Assembly (NCBI RefSeq): GCF_001422365.1
Contig: NZ_LMMT01000025.1
Coordinates: 40-46,985, forward strand
Length of the DNA: 46,946 nucleotides
Direction: 5' to 3'
Origin: Pseudorhodoferax sp. Leaf265
Lineage (GTDB): Bacteria > Pseudomonadota > Gammaproteobacteria > Burkholderiales > Burkholderiaceae_C
Shown: in pieces, positions 1 through 9,070 of the stretch
Position numbering within the stretch: the first letter of the stretch is position 1
How the letters are laid out: each line of letters starts with the position of its first letter
Made by a program: the position numbers and the translations under genes
Notes under the pieces: model-generated
What the model saw: the letters and a program-made list of their open reading frames with translations, nothing else
Told to the model about the DNA's origin: nothing
Databases searched by the model: none

Positions 1-93
1 ACCGCAGCAACCCCAGCCTTGCGACTGACTTGCTTGACTCGCTGTGATCAGCGAAGCCTTCGATTATGACACGTTTTTAAAAGGCCGGTCAAC

Positions 94-291
94 TTTTTTC
101 GCTTTCTTTTTCAACCTGCCGAGCAGCTTGGCCGAGCTGGTGGATCACAGCGTTTGAAGCAGTGATCAGCGAAGCCCACGACTATACAACAGCTTTTTCG
201 CTTTCTTTTTCAACCTGCCGAGCAGCTTGGCCGAGCTGGTGGATCACAGCGTTTGAAGCAGTGATCAGCGAAGCCCACGACTATACAACAG
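94..291. repeat. Two tandem copies of a 99-bp unit
   Basis: Copy 1 is 94-192 and copy 2 is 193-291, apparently identical over their length. Just before copy 1 there is one extra T, so the T-run that opens copy 1 is six long and that of copy 2 is five. The sub-sequence GTGATCAGCGAAGCC occurs three times, at 44, 162 and 261; the first occurrence is followed by a diverged version of the unit. A short frame from GTG 44 to TGA 155-157 (37 codons) reads through copy 1. In copy 2 the same frame is lost. No promoter or gene is recognised in 1-390. A 7-bp stem (TGCGGAA/TTCCGCA) sits at 313-332 without a T-run. Function unknown. Confidence 0.85.
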
Positions 292-390
292 ATCGCCCCT
301 CTTGCAAGCAAATGCGGAAAATTACTTCCGCAGAGGGCGGCCTGCAACAGACCAAGACAAGAGTGGGATCGGGCTCGTCCTTCGACTCCG

Positions 391-934
391 TCACCATCCT
401 CCTCGTTCGGGCCCGTTGTCCAGCATGGGCAAACGATCCACGCCCCAGAAGACTTCGCCGTCGGCGGCGAAGGCCGGCGCGCCCCAGACGCCAGCTGCCG
501 CAGCGGCTTCGGTGGCTCGGCGCAGCCGGTCCTTGCAGGCCTGGCCCTGCAGCAGCGCGTCGGCAGATCCACCACGTCGGACTGCGTGGCAACCACGATG
601 GCCATCAGCGCCTGTCCTGCGCGCGGCGAATCGCCGAGCACGTGGTGGCGGCGGAACACCTGCGCCGCGAAGCGCTTGGGCGCCTTGGCATCCGCGTCGC
701 GGATCAGCCAGAAGGCGCGGTCGGTCGCCACGTTGGCGAAGGCGGCCGTGTCGCCAGGTGCATAGGACGCGCCCAGCCAACGCGCCACACGGCGGATGTC
801 CTAGCGAAGTAGTCGCCCTTGAGCGGCTGGACCAGGCCCAGCACGCCCTTCACGGCACTGCGCTCGATGGCGGCTTCGGCCAGCGGCGACGGCGCGTTCG
901 ACCAAGGCAGGCAGCGACTGGCCGACTGCGCCAT
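391..934 (-). pseudogene. Frameshifted DsbA/HCCA-isomerase-like gene remnant
   Basis: Three reading frames must be joined to give one protein similar to the thioredoxin-fold 2-hydroxychromene-2-carboxylate isomerase family. The first piece (to about 808) ends KGDYFA. The second, about 806 to 560, begins RDIRRVARWLGASY and runs to SDVVDL. The third, about 560 to 391, contains ADALLQGQACKDRLR, then GVWGAPAF and FWGVDRLPML, the typical C-terminal end of this family. The first break lies in GCTAGGACATC on the minus strand, where one missing base would restore GAC-ATC. The second lies near GTGGATCTGCCGACG. The N-terminal thioredoxin start is not recognisable, so the gene is also 5'-incomplete. Family members isomerise aromatic breakdown intermediates or act as glutathione-dependent oxidoreductases. 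Sequencing error at both sites cannot be excluded. Confidence 0.6.
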
Positions 935-952
935 ACGGTTGAGCGCTCCGGT

Positions 953-1984
953 TCAAGGCCGCGCGATGTGCGCCTGCCGGTACTCGCCGGGCGCCACGCC
1001 GGTCCATTGCTTGAAGGCGCGCTGGAAGGTGCTGGACTCCGAGAAGCCCAGGCGCTCGGCGATCTCGGGCAGCGCGAGCTCGGGCCGGGCGAGGTACTCG
1101 ATGGCCGCGTCGCGGCGCAGGGCTTCCTTGATGCTGCGGTAGCCCCGGCCTTCCTCGTGCAGCCGGCGGCGCAGGGTCTGCGGCGTCATCGCAAGTTCGC
1201 GGCCGATGTCTTCCAGCGAAGGCATCTTGCCGGCCAGGTGGCCGCGCAGGATGCGGCGGATGCGCTCCGTGATGCTGGACGACTCGCGGTAGCGCACCAG
1301 CAGGTTGGCCGGAGCGTGCAGCAGAAATTCGGTCAGGCTTTCTACGGTCTGCACCACGGGCAGTTCGAGCCAGCGAGCATCCACGTACCAGCCCGCGCCG
1401 CCCCGCGTTTCACGCACGGGCGCGCGCAGCACTTCGCCGGCGTCGGGGAATTCGGCCGCCACCACGGCCGGGTACTCCAGGCCCAGCAACGGCAAGCGCC
1501 GCGCCACGAGCCAGGAGGCCAGACCGTAGGTGAAGAAGATGAAGGTGCGCTGCGCATAGGCCAGCGCCAGATCGACCGGCACGCGCGGCGCCACGCTGAG
1601 GTGGGCCACGCCGTCCTGCACGACGAGCCGCGGCACCAGGTCGCGCAGCAACAGACGGTAGTGGCGCAGGCCCAGCGCCAGCGCAGCACCCAGCGTGCGG
1701 CCGCCCAGCATCAGGCGGCAACCCAGCGCGAAGCTGCCCAGCGGCAAGGGCGTGGGGCACAGACCCCAGAGCTCGTCGCGCAGGGTGTGGCGCAGGCCGC
1801 CCAACAGGCGCGCGTACTGGTCGCGCGTCACGCGGGACAGCGGCGAGCCGAGCAGCGCCGACGAAATGCCGGCGCACGCGAGCAGACCGTCCACATCGAC
1901 GGCGCGTCGGCGCGCACCGAGAAGCACGCGGTGCACGTGCACGATGGAGATGGTGTGCTGGGTGAAATCCGGCGGCGCGGCCAT
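953..1984 (-). CDS. AraC-family transcriptional regulator
   Basis: This 343-residue protein has the layout of AraC regulators with an N-terminal arabinose-binding-like ligand domain (about residues 1-200) and a C-terminal pair of helix-turn-helix motifs (about 240-338). The C-terminal domain shows LEDIGRELAMTPQTLRRRL followed by the second-helix signature IAERLGFSESSTFQRAFKQW and GVAPGEYR, which are diagnostic for AraC. The start ATG at 1984 lies five bases after the stop of the upstream crotonase-like gene, so the two are very likely cotranscribed. The same frame continues upstream through that gene without a stop, but that part is only a shadow. It probably controls the local acid-degradation genes in response to a metabolite. 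The ligand cannot be read from sequence. Confidence 0.9.
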   Translation of the reverse strand: MAAPPDFTQHTISIVHVHRVLLGARRRAVDVDGLLACAGISSALLGSPLSRVTRDQYARLLGGLRHTLRDELWGLCPTPLPLGSFALGCRLMLGGRTLGAALALGLRHYRLLLRDLVPRLVVQDGVAHLSVAPRVPVDLALAYAQRTFIFFTYGLASWLVARRLPLLGLEYPAVVAAEFPDAGEVLRAPVRETRGGAGWYVDARWLELPVVQTVESLTEFLLHAPANLLVRYRESSSITERIRRILRGHLAGKMPSLEDIGRELAMTPQTLRRRLHEEGRGYRSIKEALRRDAAIEYLARPELALPEIAERLGFSESSTFQRAFKQWTGVAPGEYRQAHIARP

Positions 1985-1989
1985 GCGGT

Positions 1990-2736
1990 TCAGCCGCCGG
2001 TGAACTGCGGCGCGCGCTTCGCGGCCCAGGCCGCACGGCCCTCCTGCAGGTCGGCCGAATGCGCGGCGCGCGCAATGTCGTGCTGCAGCGCGTCCCTGTC
2101 GAGCGTGCCGCGTGCGATGTGGTTCAGATGCTTCTTCATGCCGAGCATGGCCAGCGGCGCCATGGCTTCCAGGCGCTGCGTCAAGGCATCGGCCTCGGCG
2201 GCGAGCGCCTCGGGCGCGACCAGTTGGGTCAGGAAGCCGATCGCGCGCATCTCCTCGGCCCCGATGCGCTCGGCCGTCAGGAACAGGCGCTTGGCCTGGT
2301 CCAGGCCGAGCCGGCTCACATAGCGCTCCAGCCCGCGCGGGTAGAAGTGCAGACCCAACCGCGCGGCCGGCATGAACATGTCGATGCCCTGCACACCGAG
2401 CCGGAAATCGCAGGCCAGCGCGAGGTCGGTGGCGCCACCGTAGACGCCGCCCTGCAACAGCGCGAGCGTGACCGGGCGCGCGTCTTCGAGGGCGTTCGCC
2501 AGTTCCTCGAAGGCCTGGGGCTTCTGCGCGTCCATCTGGCCGATGTCGAAGCCGCTGCAGAAGTAGCGGCCCGTGGACGCCAGCCGCAGCACCAGCACCT
2601 CGGGCCGCGCGTTGACGGTGGCGATGTGCGCGGCCAGCACCTCCAGGTCCTGCGGCTCCAGTCGGTTGGCCTGCTCGGGGCGGCGCAAGGTGATGGTGGC
2701 GCTGGCGCCGGTGATCTCCAGAAGGGGCGTATCCAT
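1990..2736 (-). CDS. Crotonase-fold protein (enoyl-CoA hydratase/isomerase family)
   Basis: The 248-residue length and the motifs SGFDIGQM (about 61-68) and GGATDLALACDFRLG (about 100-114) place it in the enoyl-CoA hydratase/isomerase superfamily, which acts on acyl-CoA thioesters using an oxyanion hole. Aligned by eye to mammalian enoyl-CoA hydratase, the first catalytic glutamate (in GGGCELA) is Asp104. The second (in the QPE motif) is Ala124, in FMPAARLGL. A normal hydration reaction is therefore doubtful; an isomerase, hydrolase or other thioester reaction is possible. It sits between a Bug receptor gene (31 bp away) and the AraC regulator (5 bp away), all on the minus strand, which suggests a small operon for an acid imported and activated as a CoA ester. 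Confidence 0.85.
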   Translation of the reverse strand: MDTPLLEITGASATITLRRPEQANRLEPQDLEVLAAHIATVNARPEVLVLRLASTGRYFCSGFDIGQMDAQKPQAFEELANALEDARPVTLALLQGGVYGGATDLALACDFRLGVQGIDMFMPAARLGLHFYPRGLERYVSRLGLDQAKRLFLTAERIGAEEMRAIGFLTQLVAPEALAAEADALTQRLEAMAPLAMLGMKKHLNHIARGTLDRDALQHDIARAAHSADLQEGRAAWAAKRAPQFTGG

Positions 2737-2767
2737 GGGGGGCGCATGTTCGCACAGTGCCCCCCGG

Positions 2768-3751
2768 CTACGCGCCCTCCGGCTTGATCTGCGCGCGCGC
2801 GATCACCGGCTTCCAGCGCGCCTGCTCGCTCTTGATGAACGCGCCGAACTCCGCTGCGCTGCTGCCCACGGCCAGCGCCGTGTCGGCCGAGAGCTTGTCC
2901 CTGACGATGCTGCCCTTGGCCGCGCGGATGGCCTCGGCTTCGAGCTTGGCCATGTTGGCGCGCGGCCACTTGGCCGGCGCCAGCAGGCCATACCACTGCG
3001 TCATTTCGAAGCCCGGGTAGCCCTGGGCGGCCACGGTGGGCGCATCGGGCAGCTGCGGCAGCCGTTCGGTCGTGCCGGTGGCGATGCAGCGCAGCCGGCC
3101 GGCCTTGATGAAGGGCAAGAGCGCTGGGGCGCCGACCGAGGCCGCCTGCAGCCGGCCCGACATCAGGTCGGTCAGCATGGGCCCGGTGCCGCGGTAGGGC
3201 ACATGCACGACGAAGGTGCCGCTGACCATCTTGAGGTACTCGAATGCTAGGTGGCCGGCGCTGCCGTTGCCGGCAGAGCCATAGTTGAGCTGGCCCGGCT
3301 TGCCCCTGGCATAGGCGACGAACTCCTTCAGGTCCTTGACCGGCAGGTCGGGGTGGACCACGTAGAGGCTCGGAACCTTGGACAGCAGCGTGACGGGCAC
3401 GAAGTCGCGCTCGGCGTCGTAGGGCAGCTTGCTGAAGATGTAGGGGTTCACGGCCAGCGTGCCGATGTGGCCCAGGATGAGCGTGTGGCCGTCCTCGCTG
3501 GCGGCGACCTCCTGCATCGCGATGTTGCCGGCCGCGCCGGGCTTGTTGTCCACGAACACGTTCTGGCCGATGGTCTTGGCCATCTCGCCCGCGACCGAGC
3601 GCGCCACGATCTCCGAGCTGCCGCCCGGTGCGAACGGCACGACCAGGCGCAGCGGCTTGCTGGGCCAGGCGGGCTGCGCCCGGGCAGCCCAGGGCAGGGC
3701 GGCGCCGAGCGCGAGCAGCTGGCGGCGGGAGGGATGGATGGTATGGGGCAT
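2768..3751 (-). CDS. Bug/TctC-family periplasmic solute-binding protein
   Basis: This 327-residue protein starts with a secretion signal in which an RRQ pair is followed by a hydrophobic stretch ending about AARAQ, at roughly residue 26. The mature part begins WPSKPLRLVVPFAPGG, the characteristic opening of Bug (tripartite tricarboxylate receptor) proteins. The typical PGAAGNIAMQEVA, GNGSAGHLAFEYLK and VPYRGTGPMLTDLMSG segments follow. Bug proteins bind small carboxylates or related ligands in the periplasm. No TctA/TctB membrane genes are nearby, as is common for the many orphan Bug proteins of Burkholderiales. It heads a three-gene run with the crotonase-like and AraC genes. The ligand is unknown. 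Confidence 0.92.
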   Translation of the reverse strand: MPHTIHPSRRQLLALGAALPWAARAQPAWPSKPLRLVVPFAPGGSSEIVARSVAGEMAKTIGQNVFVDNKPGAAGNIAMQEVAASEDGHTLILGHIGTLAVNPYIFSKLPYDAERDFVPVTLLSKVPSLYVVHPDLPVKDLKEFVAYARGKPGQLNYGSAGNGSAGHLAFEYLKMVSGTFVVHVPYRGTGPMLTDLMSGRLQAASVGAPALLPFIKAGRLRCIATGTTERLPQLPDAPTVAAQGYPGFEMTQWYGLLAPAKWPRANMAKLEAEAIRAAKGSIVRDKLSADTALAVGSSAAEFGAFIKSEQARWKPVIARAQIKPEGA

Positions 3752-3913
3752 GGCGCAATCGCAAGAACAGGTGAAGCGCCATGGTCGTGCGCCAGCGCGC
3801 CCGGCGCTTCGGGGTTTTCCTGGCTATGAGCGCTTTAGGCGAAACCGATTGGCGTTGCGAATCGCTCGCATCTACCATCCATTCATCGTCGTTTCTCTCC
3901 CCAGGACTCCACC

Positions 3914-4144
3914 ATGGCCGCCTTCGCCCGCAACAACCTCCCGACCCTGAAGAAGACCGGCAGCTACTACGTGATGCACATCCTGGTGGCTGCCGCCGTA
4001 GCCTATGCCGTCACGGGCAACCTGCTCATGTCGCTCACGCTGAGCCTGCTGGAGCCCACTGTCCAGGCCTTCGCGTTCTTCTTCCACGAGAAGGCTTGGC
4101 AGCGCATCGCCCTCAGGCGAGCTGTTCCCGCAGCAGCCGCTTGA
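3914..4144 (+). CDS. DUF2061 small membrane protein
   Basis: The 76-residue product has two hydrophobic segments (about 21-37 and 39-55) and ends with HEKAWQRIAL, where DUF2061 proteins carry a conserved HE-x-x-W sequence. The N-terminal LPTLKKTGSYYVMH also fits that family of inner-membrane proteins of unknown function. It is the only plus-strand gene in this part of the window. Its last 32 bases overlap the 3' end of the acyl-CoA ligase gene on the other strand, so the two transcripts converge. The ribosome-binding site before ATG 3914 is weak. The C-terminal AVPAAAA tail lies in the overlap and is probably not conserved. Confidence 0.75.
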   Translation: MAAFARNNLPTLKKTGSYYVMHILVAAAVAYAVTGNLLMSLTLSLLEPTVQAFAFFFHEKAWQRIALRRAVPAAAA

Positions 4145-5698
4145 GCAGCTTGCCGCCCGCATTGCGCGGCAGCGGGGTGTCGGACCAGGTGATGGTCTCG
4201 GGCACCTTGTAGTCGGTCAGGCGCGCGCGGCAATGCGCACGCACGGCCTCGTCGTCGCGCGCGAGCTCGGGCGCGTACAGGAAGGCGTGCACGCGCTCGC
4301 CGAGCACGGGGCAGGGTCGTCCGACGATGGCGGCCTCGACCACGCCGGGCAGCGCCACCAGGCAATGCTCGACCTCGACCGAATAGATCTTGAAGCCGCC
4401 GCGGTTGAGCATGTCCTTCTTGCGGTCGAACAGGCGCACGAAGCCGTCGGCATCGACGCTGCCCAGGTCGCCCGAATGCCAGTAGCCCTGTGTGAAGTTG
4501 GCGGCCGTGGCCTCCGGGTTGTCCCAGTAGCCGGGCACGACCATGGGGCCGCCGATCCAGAGCTCGCCGCTCTCGCCAGGCGGCAGCTCGTGGCCCTCGT
4601 CGTCCACCACGCGCACATGGGTGCAGGGCAGCGGCACGCCCACGCTGTCGGCATGCGCGCGTGTGAGGCCGGCCGGCATCATGGTGGTGGGCGAGGTGGT
4701 CTCGGTCGCGCCATAGGCGTTGATGAGCGTGAGGCCGGGCAGACGCTCGGCCATGGCGTCGATGGCCGACACCGGCATGGGCGCGCCGCCGTAGCCACCG
4801 ATGCGCCAGCTGGCCAGCCGCGCGCGATCGAAGGCCGGCTGCAGCAGGCACAGCTGGTACATGGCCGGCACCATCAGCGTGTGCGTGACGCGCTCGGATT
4901 CGAGCAGTTGCAGGAAGGCCGGGGCCTTGAACTCCGACAGCATCACCACCGCGCCGCCGATGTGGACCATGGCGGCAATGATGGCGATGAGCCCCGTGAC
5001 ATGGCTGGCCGGCACGGCCAGCGCGGACCGGTCGCCCGCGCGCAGGCCCATGCACAGTTCGTAGTGGCGCACCGAATGCGCGACGTTGAGGTGCGTGAGC
5101 ATGGCGCCCTTGGGGCGGCCCGTGGTGCCCGAGGTGTAGAGGATCAGCGCAGTATCCTGCTCGCGCACGGGCGCGGCGGCCTGCACGTCGCCGCGCAGAT
5201 CGGCCAGCGGCAGGACGCCGGGCGCCTGGCCCACGACCAGGCGCAGCCGCAGGCCGGGCACCTCGTCAGGCAAGGGAATGCGCTCGGCCAGCGTCTGGTC
5301 GAACACGATGGCGCAGGCGCCGCACTGCTGCAGCATGTAGGCCAGGCCCGGCCGCTGCTCGCGCTCGCCGATGGGCACGGCGATGGCGCCCAGGCGCTGC
5401 ACAGCGAACAGTACCGACATGAATTCGGGGCGGTTGCCCACGAACAGCACGACGCGCTCGCCGGCCTGCACGCCGTGCGCGGCCAGGCCGCCGGCGATGC
5501 GCGCGACCTCGGCGTCGAGCGCTCTGTAATTCCAGCGCTGGCCGTTGTGGACCACGGCGTCCTGGTCGGGGTGCGCGGCCACGGTACGCTCCAGCAGCGC
5601 GTGCACGCTGGCCGGCCGTTCGGCGAAGCAGCGCACCACGCGGTCGCCGTAGACGGCCTCCTCGCGCATGGCAGGAAGTTCAACGCCATGCCATGTCG

Positions 5699-5702
<4 letters not shown>
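4113..5702 (-). CDS. Class I adenylate-forming acyl-CoA ligase
   Basis: At 529 residues it matches the acyl- and aryl-CoA synthetase family. It would activate a carboxylic acid with ATP and attach CoA. The phosphate-binding motif ILYTSGTTGRPKGA lies at about 187-200. The adenine-binding region shows NAYGATETTSP, the hinge region has WHSGDLGSVD and FDRKKDMLNRGGFKIYSVEVE, and the catalytic C-terminal lysine is Lys518 in PRNAGGKLLKR. The start at 5702 (ATGACGACATGG) overlaps the livF stop by four bases, so this is the last gene of the liv operon. The context suggests it activates the acid that the liv-type transporter brings in. Substrate specificity (aliphatic, cyclic or aromatic) cannot be decided from sequence. 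Alternative starts further upstream would run through livF. Confidence 0.92.
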
Positions 5703-6355
<653 letters not shown>

Positions 6356-6364
6356 GGCCTTCTC

Positions 6365-7117
6365 CTAGTGCAGCGTGCCGGTGACGTAGCGGCGCACGTC
6401 GTCCGCGGTCAGGGCCACGGCCGGTGTGTCGTCGGCGATGATGCGGCCCGCGTAAAAGGCCACCACGCGGTCGGCGTAGCGCTCGACGATGTCCATGTCG
6501 TGCTCGACGAACAGCACGGTCATGGCCTCCTGGCCCAGCGCGGTCATGATGATGTCCATCATCGGGAACTTCTCCTCGGCGGCCACGCCGCTGGTGGGCT
6601 CGTCGAGCAGCAGGAGGCGCGGCTGGCCGGTCAGCGCCATCGCGATGTCGAGCAGCTTGCGCACGCCGCCCGGCAGCTCGGCCACGCGGCGGTCGCGGTG
6701 CTCGGCCAGCGTGAAGCGCTGCAGCAGCGCGTCGGCGCGCGCCACGGCCTCGTCGCCGCGCGCGGACTGCCAGAACGACAACCGCCGGCCATGGCAGGCC
6801 GTGGCCACGAGCATGTTCTCCAGCACCGTGAGTTCGGCGAACAGCTGCGGGATCTGGAACGAACGCGCCACGCCCAGGTGCGTGATCGCGCGCGGGTCCA
6901 GCCGCGTGATGTCGCGCCCGCCCAGCTCGATGCTGCCGGTGTCGGGCTTGAGGTAGCCCGTCACCATGTTCACGAAGGTGGTCTTGCCCGCGCCGTTGCT
7001 GCCGATCAGGCTCACACGCTGGCCTGCGGCGATGTCGATGTTGAGGCTGCTGGCCGCGACCACGGCGCCGAAGCGCTTTTCGATGGCGCGGGCGCGCAGC
7101 AGGATGTTCTCGCTCAT
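6365..7117 (-). CDS. Branched-chain-type ABC transporter ATPase LivG
   Basis: The 250-residue protein has Walker A GSNGAGKT (39-46) and Walker B LLLLDEP (168-174), followed by TSGVAAEEK, typical of LivG. The ABC signature is unusual: it reads LPGGVRK (148-154) where LivG proteins normally have a form close to LSYGQQR. The Gln that follows the Gly pair in most ABC proteins is therefore Val. The switch histidine appears intact in VEHDMDIV. It starts at ATG 7117, inside the livM stop (ATGA overlap). It pairs with LivF to energise the LivHM permeases. Substrate unknown. Confidence 0.92.
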   Translation of the reverse strand: MSENILLRARAIEKRFGAVVAASSLNIDIAAGQRVSLIGSNGAGKTTFVNMVTGYLKPDTGSIELGGRDITRLDPRAITHLGVARSFQIPQLFAELTVLENMLVATACHGRRLSFWQSARGDEAVARADALLQRFTLAEHRDRRVAELPGGVRKLLDIAMALTGQPRLLLLDEPTSGVAAEEKFPMMDIIMTALGQEAMTVLFVEHDMDIVERYADRVVAFYAGRIIADDTPAVALTADDVRRYVTGTLH

Positions 7118-8094
7118 TTCTTCTTGATCCACAAAGAGCCGATGCCGCCCGGCAGGAAGCGGATCATCAGCAACAGGAACAGGCCCAGCGAGAGCTGCCA
7201 GGTGTTGGGGAAGTACAGGTTGGAGAAGGAGCGCACCACCTCCAGCAGCGTGGAGGCCACGAACACGGCGAGCACGCTCTGCGAGCCCGCGAGGATGGCG
7301 ACGAACACGAACTCGCCCGAGGTGGTCCAGTAGCTGAAGTTGGGGTCGATGTGGCCCAGCGACATCACGGTCAGCGCACCGCCGCAGCCGCCCGCGAAGG
7401 CCGCCATGCCGTAGTTGAACGCCACGGCCTGGCGCACCGAGCCGCCCAGGTACTCCACGCGCAACTCGTTCTCGCGCACGGCCTGGGCGATCAGGCCGCG
7501 CGTGGAGTCGAAGTACACGCGCGCCAGCAGCGCCAGCACGCCGGACACCACGACGGTGACGCCGTACAGCGCGTAGGCCACGCGTTCGTCCGACAGGCTC
7601 TGGCCCAGCAGCGTGGGCCGGCCCATGTTGAAGCCGTCGGAGCCACCCAGGCTGGTGGTCTTGACCAGCACACCGTAGCAGACCATGGACAGTGCCAGCG
7701 TCAGCATCGCGAAGAAGATGCCGCGGTAGCGCGCCAGCAGCGGCGCGAACGGCAGCGCCACCAGCATGGCAGCCAGGCCGCCGACCAGCGTGAGCAGCAG
7801 TGCGTCGGTGATGCCCAGCTGGTTGAAGCACAGCGCGCCGGCATAGCCGCCGACCGCGAACACCAGCCCCTGGCCGAAGGACACGACGCCGCTGCGCATG
7901 AGCAGCAGGATGCCCAGCGAGACCAGGCCGTGCGAGGCTGCCATGGTCAAGAGGAACACCAGCCAGCGCGGCAGGAAGGCGCCGACGGCGACCAGCGCCA
8001 CCAGCAGGCCGAGGCCGCCGCCGAGCACGGTGCCGGGACGCAGGCCGGTCGCCCGGCGCGGCGCTGCGGGGGTGGGAAGGGCAGCGCTCTTCAT
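7114..8094 (-). CDS. Branched-chain-type ABC permease LivM
   Basis: This 326-residue inner-membrane permease shows about nine hydrophobic segments. It carries the family landmark GLVFAVGGYAGALCFNQLG in the first half and AQAVRENELRVEYLG in the cytoplasmic loop that contacts the ATPases. It begins at ATG 8094, which overlaps the livH stop by one base in the sequence ATGA, and ends overlapping livG. Its C-terminus ends WIKKK, a basic tail at the membrane face. It is the second permease of the HAAT transporter encoded by livKHMGF in this window. Confidence 0.92.
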   Translation of the reverse strand: MKSAALPTPAAPRRATGLRPGTVLGGGLGLLVALVAVGAFLPRWLVFLLTMAASHGLVSLGILLLMRSGVVSFGQGLVFAVGGYAGALCFNQLGITDALLLTLVGGLAAMLVALPFAPLLARYRGIFFAMLTLALSMVCYGVLVKTTSLGGSDGFNMGRPTLLGQSLSDERVAYALYGVTVVVSGVLALLARVYFDSTRGLIAQAVRENELRVEYLGGSVRQAVAFNYGMAAFAGGCGGALTVMSLGHIDPNFSYWTTSGEFVFVAILAGSQSVLAVFVASTLLEVVRSFSNLYFPNTWQLSLGLFLLLMIRFLPGGIGSLWIKKK

Positions 8095-8990
8095 CAGATC
8101 TTCCTCGCCTGGATGCGTTGGAACAGGCCCTCGGGGCGGAACACCAGCACCAGCGCCATGACCACGTAGATCGCGAACAGCTCGACCTGGGGCGCCAGGT
8201 GCACGGCGGCGGCGCGGGCCAGGCCGACGATCAACGCGCCGATGGCCGCGCCCTCGATGCTGCCCAGTCCGCCGATGATGACCACGGCAAACGAGACGAT
8301 GATCACGCCGACCGAGATGCCGGGCTGCACCGAGATCAGCGGCGCCGTGAAGGCCCCGCCGATGCAGGCCAGGAAGATGCCAACCGCGAACGCCAGCATG
8401 TACACGCGCGAGACGTTGACACCCATGCTGGAGGCCACCTCCTCGCTGTGGATCACGGCCAGCACGATCTTGCCCTGGCGCGTGCGGTTCAGTCCCCACC
8501 AGACCGCCACGCCGACCACCACCGCGAGCAGCATGAGCATGAAGTCGTAGCCCACGTAGATCTGCTCGCCGATCTCGATGTTGCCGAACATGGCGTAGGG
8601 CTCGGACACGTAGTAGGGGTTGGCGCCCCAGATCAGCTTGGTGATGTCTTCCAGCATCAGGAACAGCGCGTAGGTGACGAGCACCAGCAGCACCTCGTCG
8701 CGGCCGTAGAAGAAGCGCAGCAGGCCGCGCTCGGTCAGCGGCGCGACCAGCGCGGCCACGGCCACCGCGGCCAGCAGCATGGCGACCAGCGACCATTCGG
8801 GCGCCAGCTTGAGCGTGGCGAACCAGCCGACGAAGCTGGCGGCCGCGTAGGCGCCCAGCGCGTAGAAGCTGCCGTGCGCGATGTTGAGGATCTTGAGCAC
8901 GCCGAACACGAGTGTGAGCCCGAGCGCGACGATGAACAGCCAGGAGGCATAGCTCAGGCCGTCGACGAGGATGGTGATGGCGGTGGTCAT
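8094..8990 (-). CDS. Branched-chain-type ABC permease LivH
   Basis: The 298-residue protein is highly hydrophobic with about eight membrane segments. It has the LivH markers LTLVFGVLKILNIAHGSFYALGAY-like N-terminal sequence and GGLGSIEGAAIGALIVG near the C-terminus. It forms the translocation pathway with LivM. The start ATG 8990 is 80 bp downstream of the livK stop. That gap contains a GC-rich hairpin that could lower expression of the membrane genes relative to the binding protein. Confidence 0.93.
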   Translation of the reverse strand: MTTAITILVDGLSYASWLFIVALGLTLVFGVLKILNIAHGSFYALGAYAAASFVGWFATLKLAPEWSLVAMLLAAVAVAALVAPLTERGLLRFFYGRDEVLLVLVTYALFLMLEDITKLIWGANPYYVSEPYAMFGNIEIGEQIYVGYDFMLMLLAVVVGVAVWWGLNRTRQGKIVLAVIHSEEVASSMGVNVSRVYMLAFAVGIFLACIGGAFTAPLISVQPGISVGVIIVSFAVVIIGGLGSIEGAAIGALIVGLARAAAVHLAPQVELFAIYVVMALVLVFRPEGLFQRIQARKI

Positions 8991-9021
8991 GGCCGGTTCC
9001 GTGAAAGAAGACAGGCTCCAA

Positions 9022-9043
9022 CCGGCCCGCTGACGCAGGCCGG
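9022..9043 (-). other. GC-rich hairpin between livK and livH
   Basis: CCGGCC at 9022-9027 pairs with GGCCGG at 9038-9043 around a 10-base loop. No T-run follows in either direction, so it is not a standard terminator. Its position after livK fits a transcript-processing or partial-attenuation element that keeps binding protein in excess. This role is inferred. Confidence 0.3.
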
Positions 9044-9070
9044 CCGGAGGCGACGGTCAGGCGCCGCGTG

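Noticed and set aside
94-291. CRISPR array
   Set aside because: Two adjacent copies without distinct spacers between them and no cas genes; it is a tandem duplication.
302-2323. A 673-codon plus-strand open frame
   Set aside because: It is antisense to the AraC and crotonase genes, rich in Arg, Gln and Ala, and shows no domain. It is a high-GC shadow frame.
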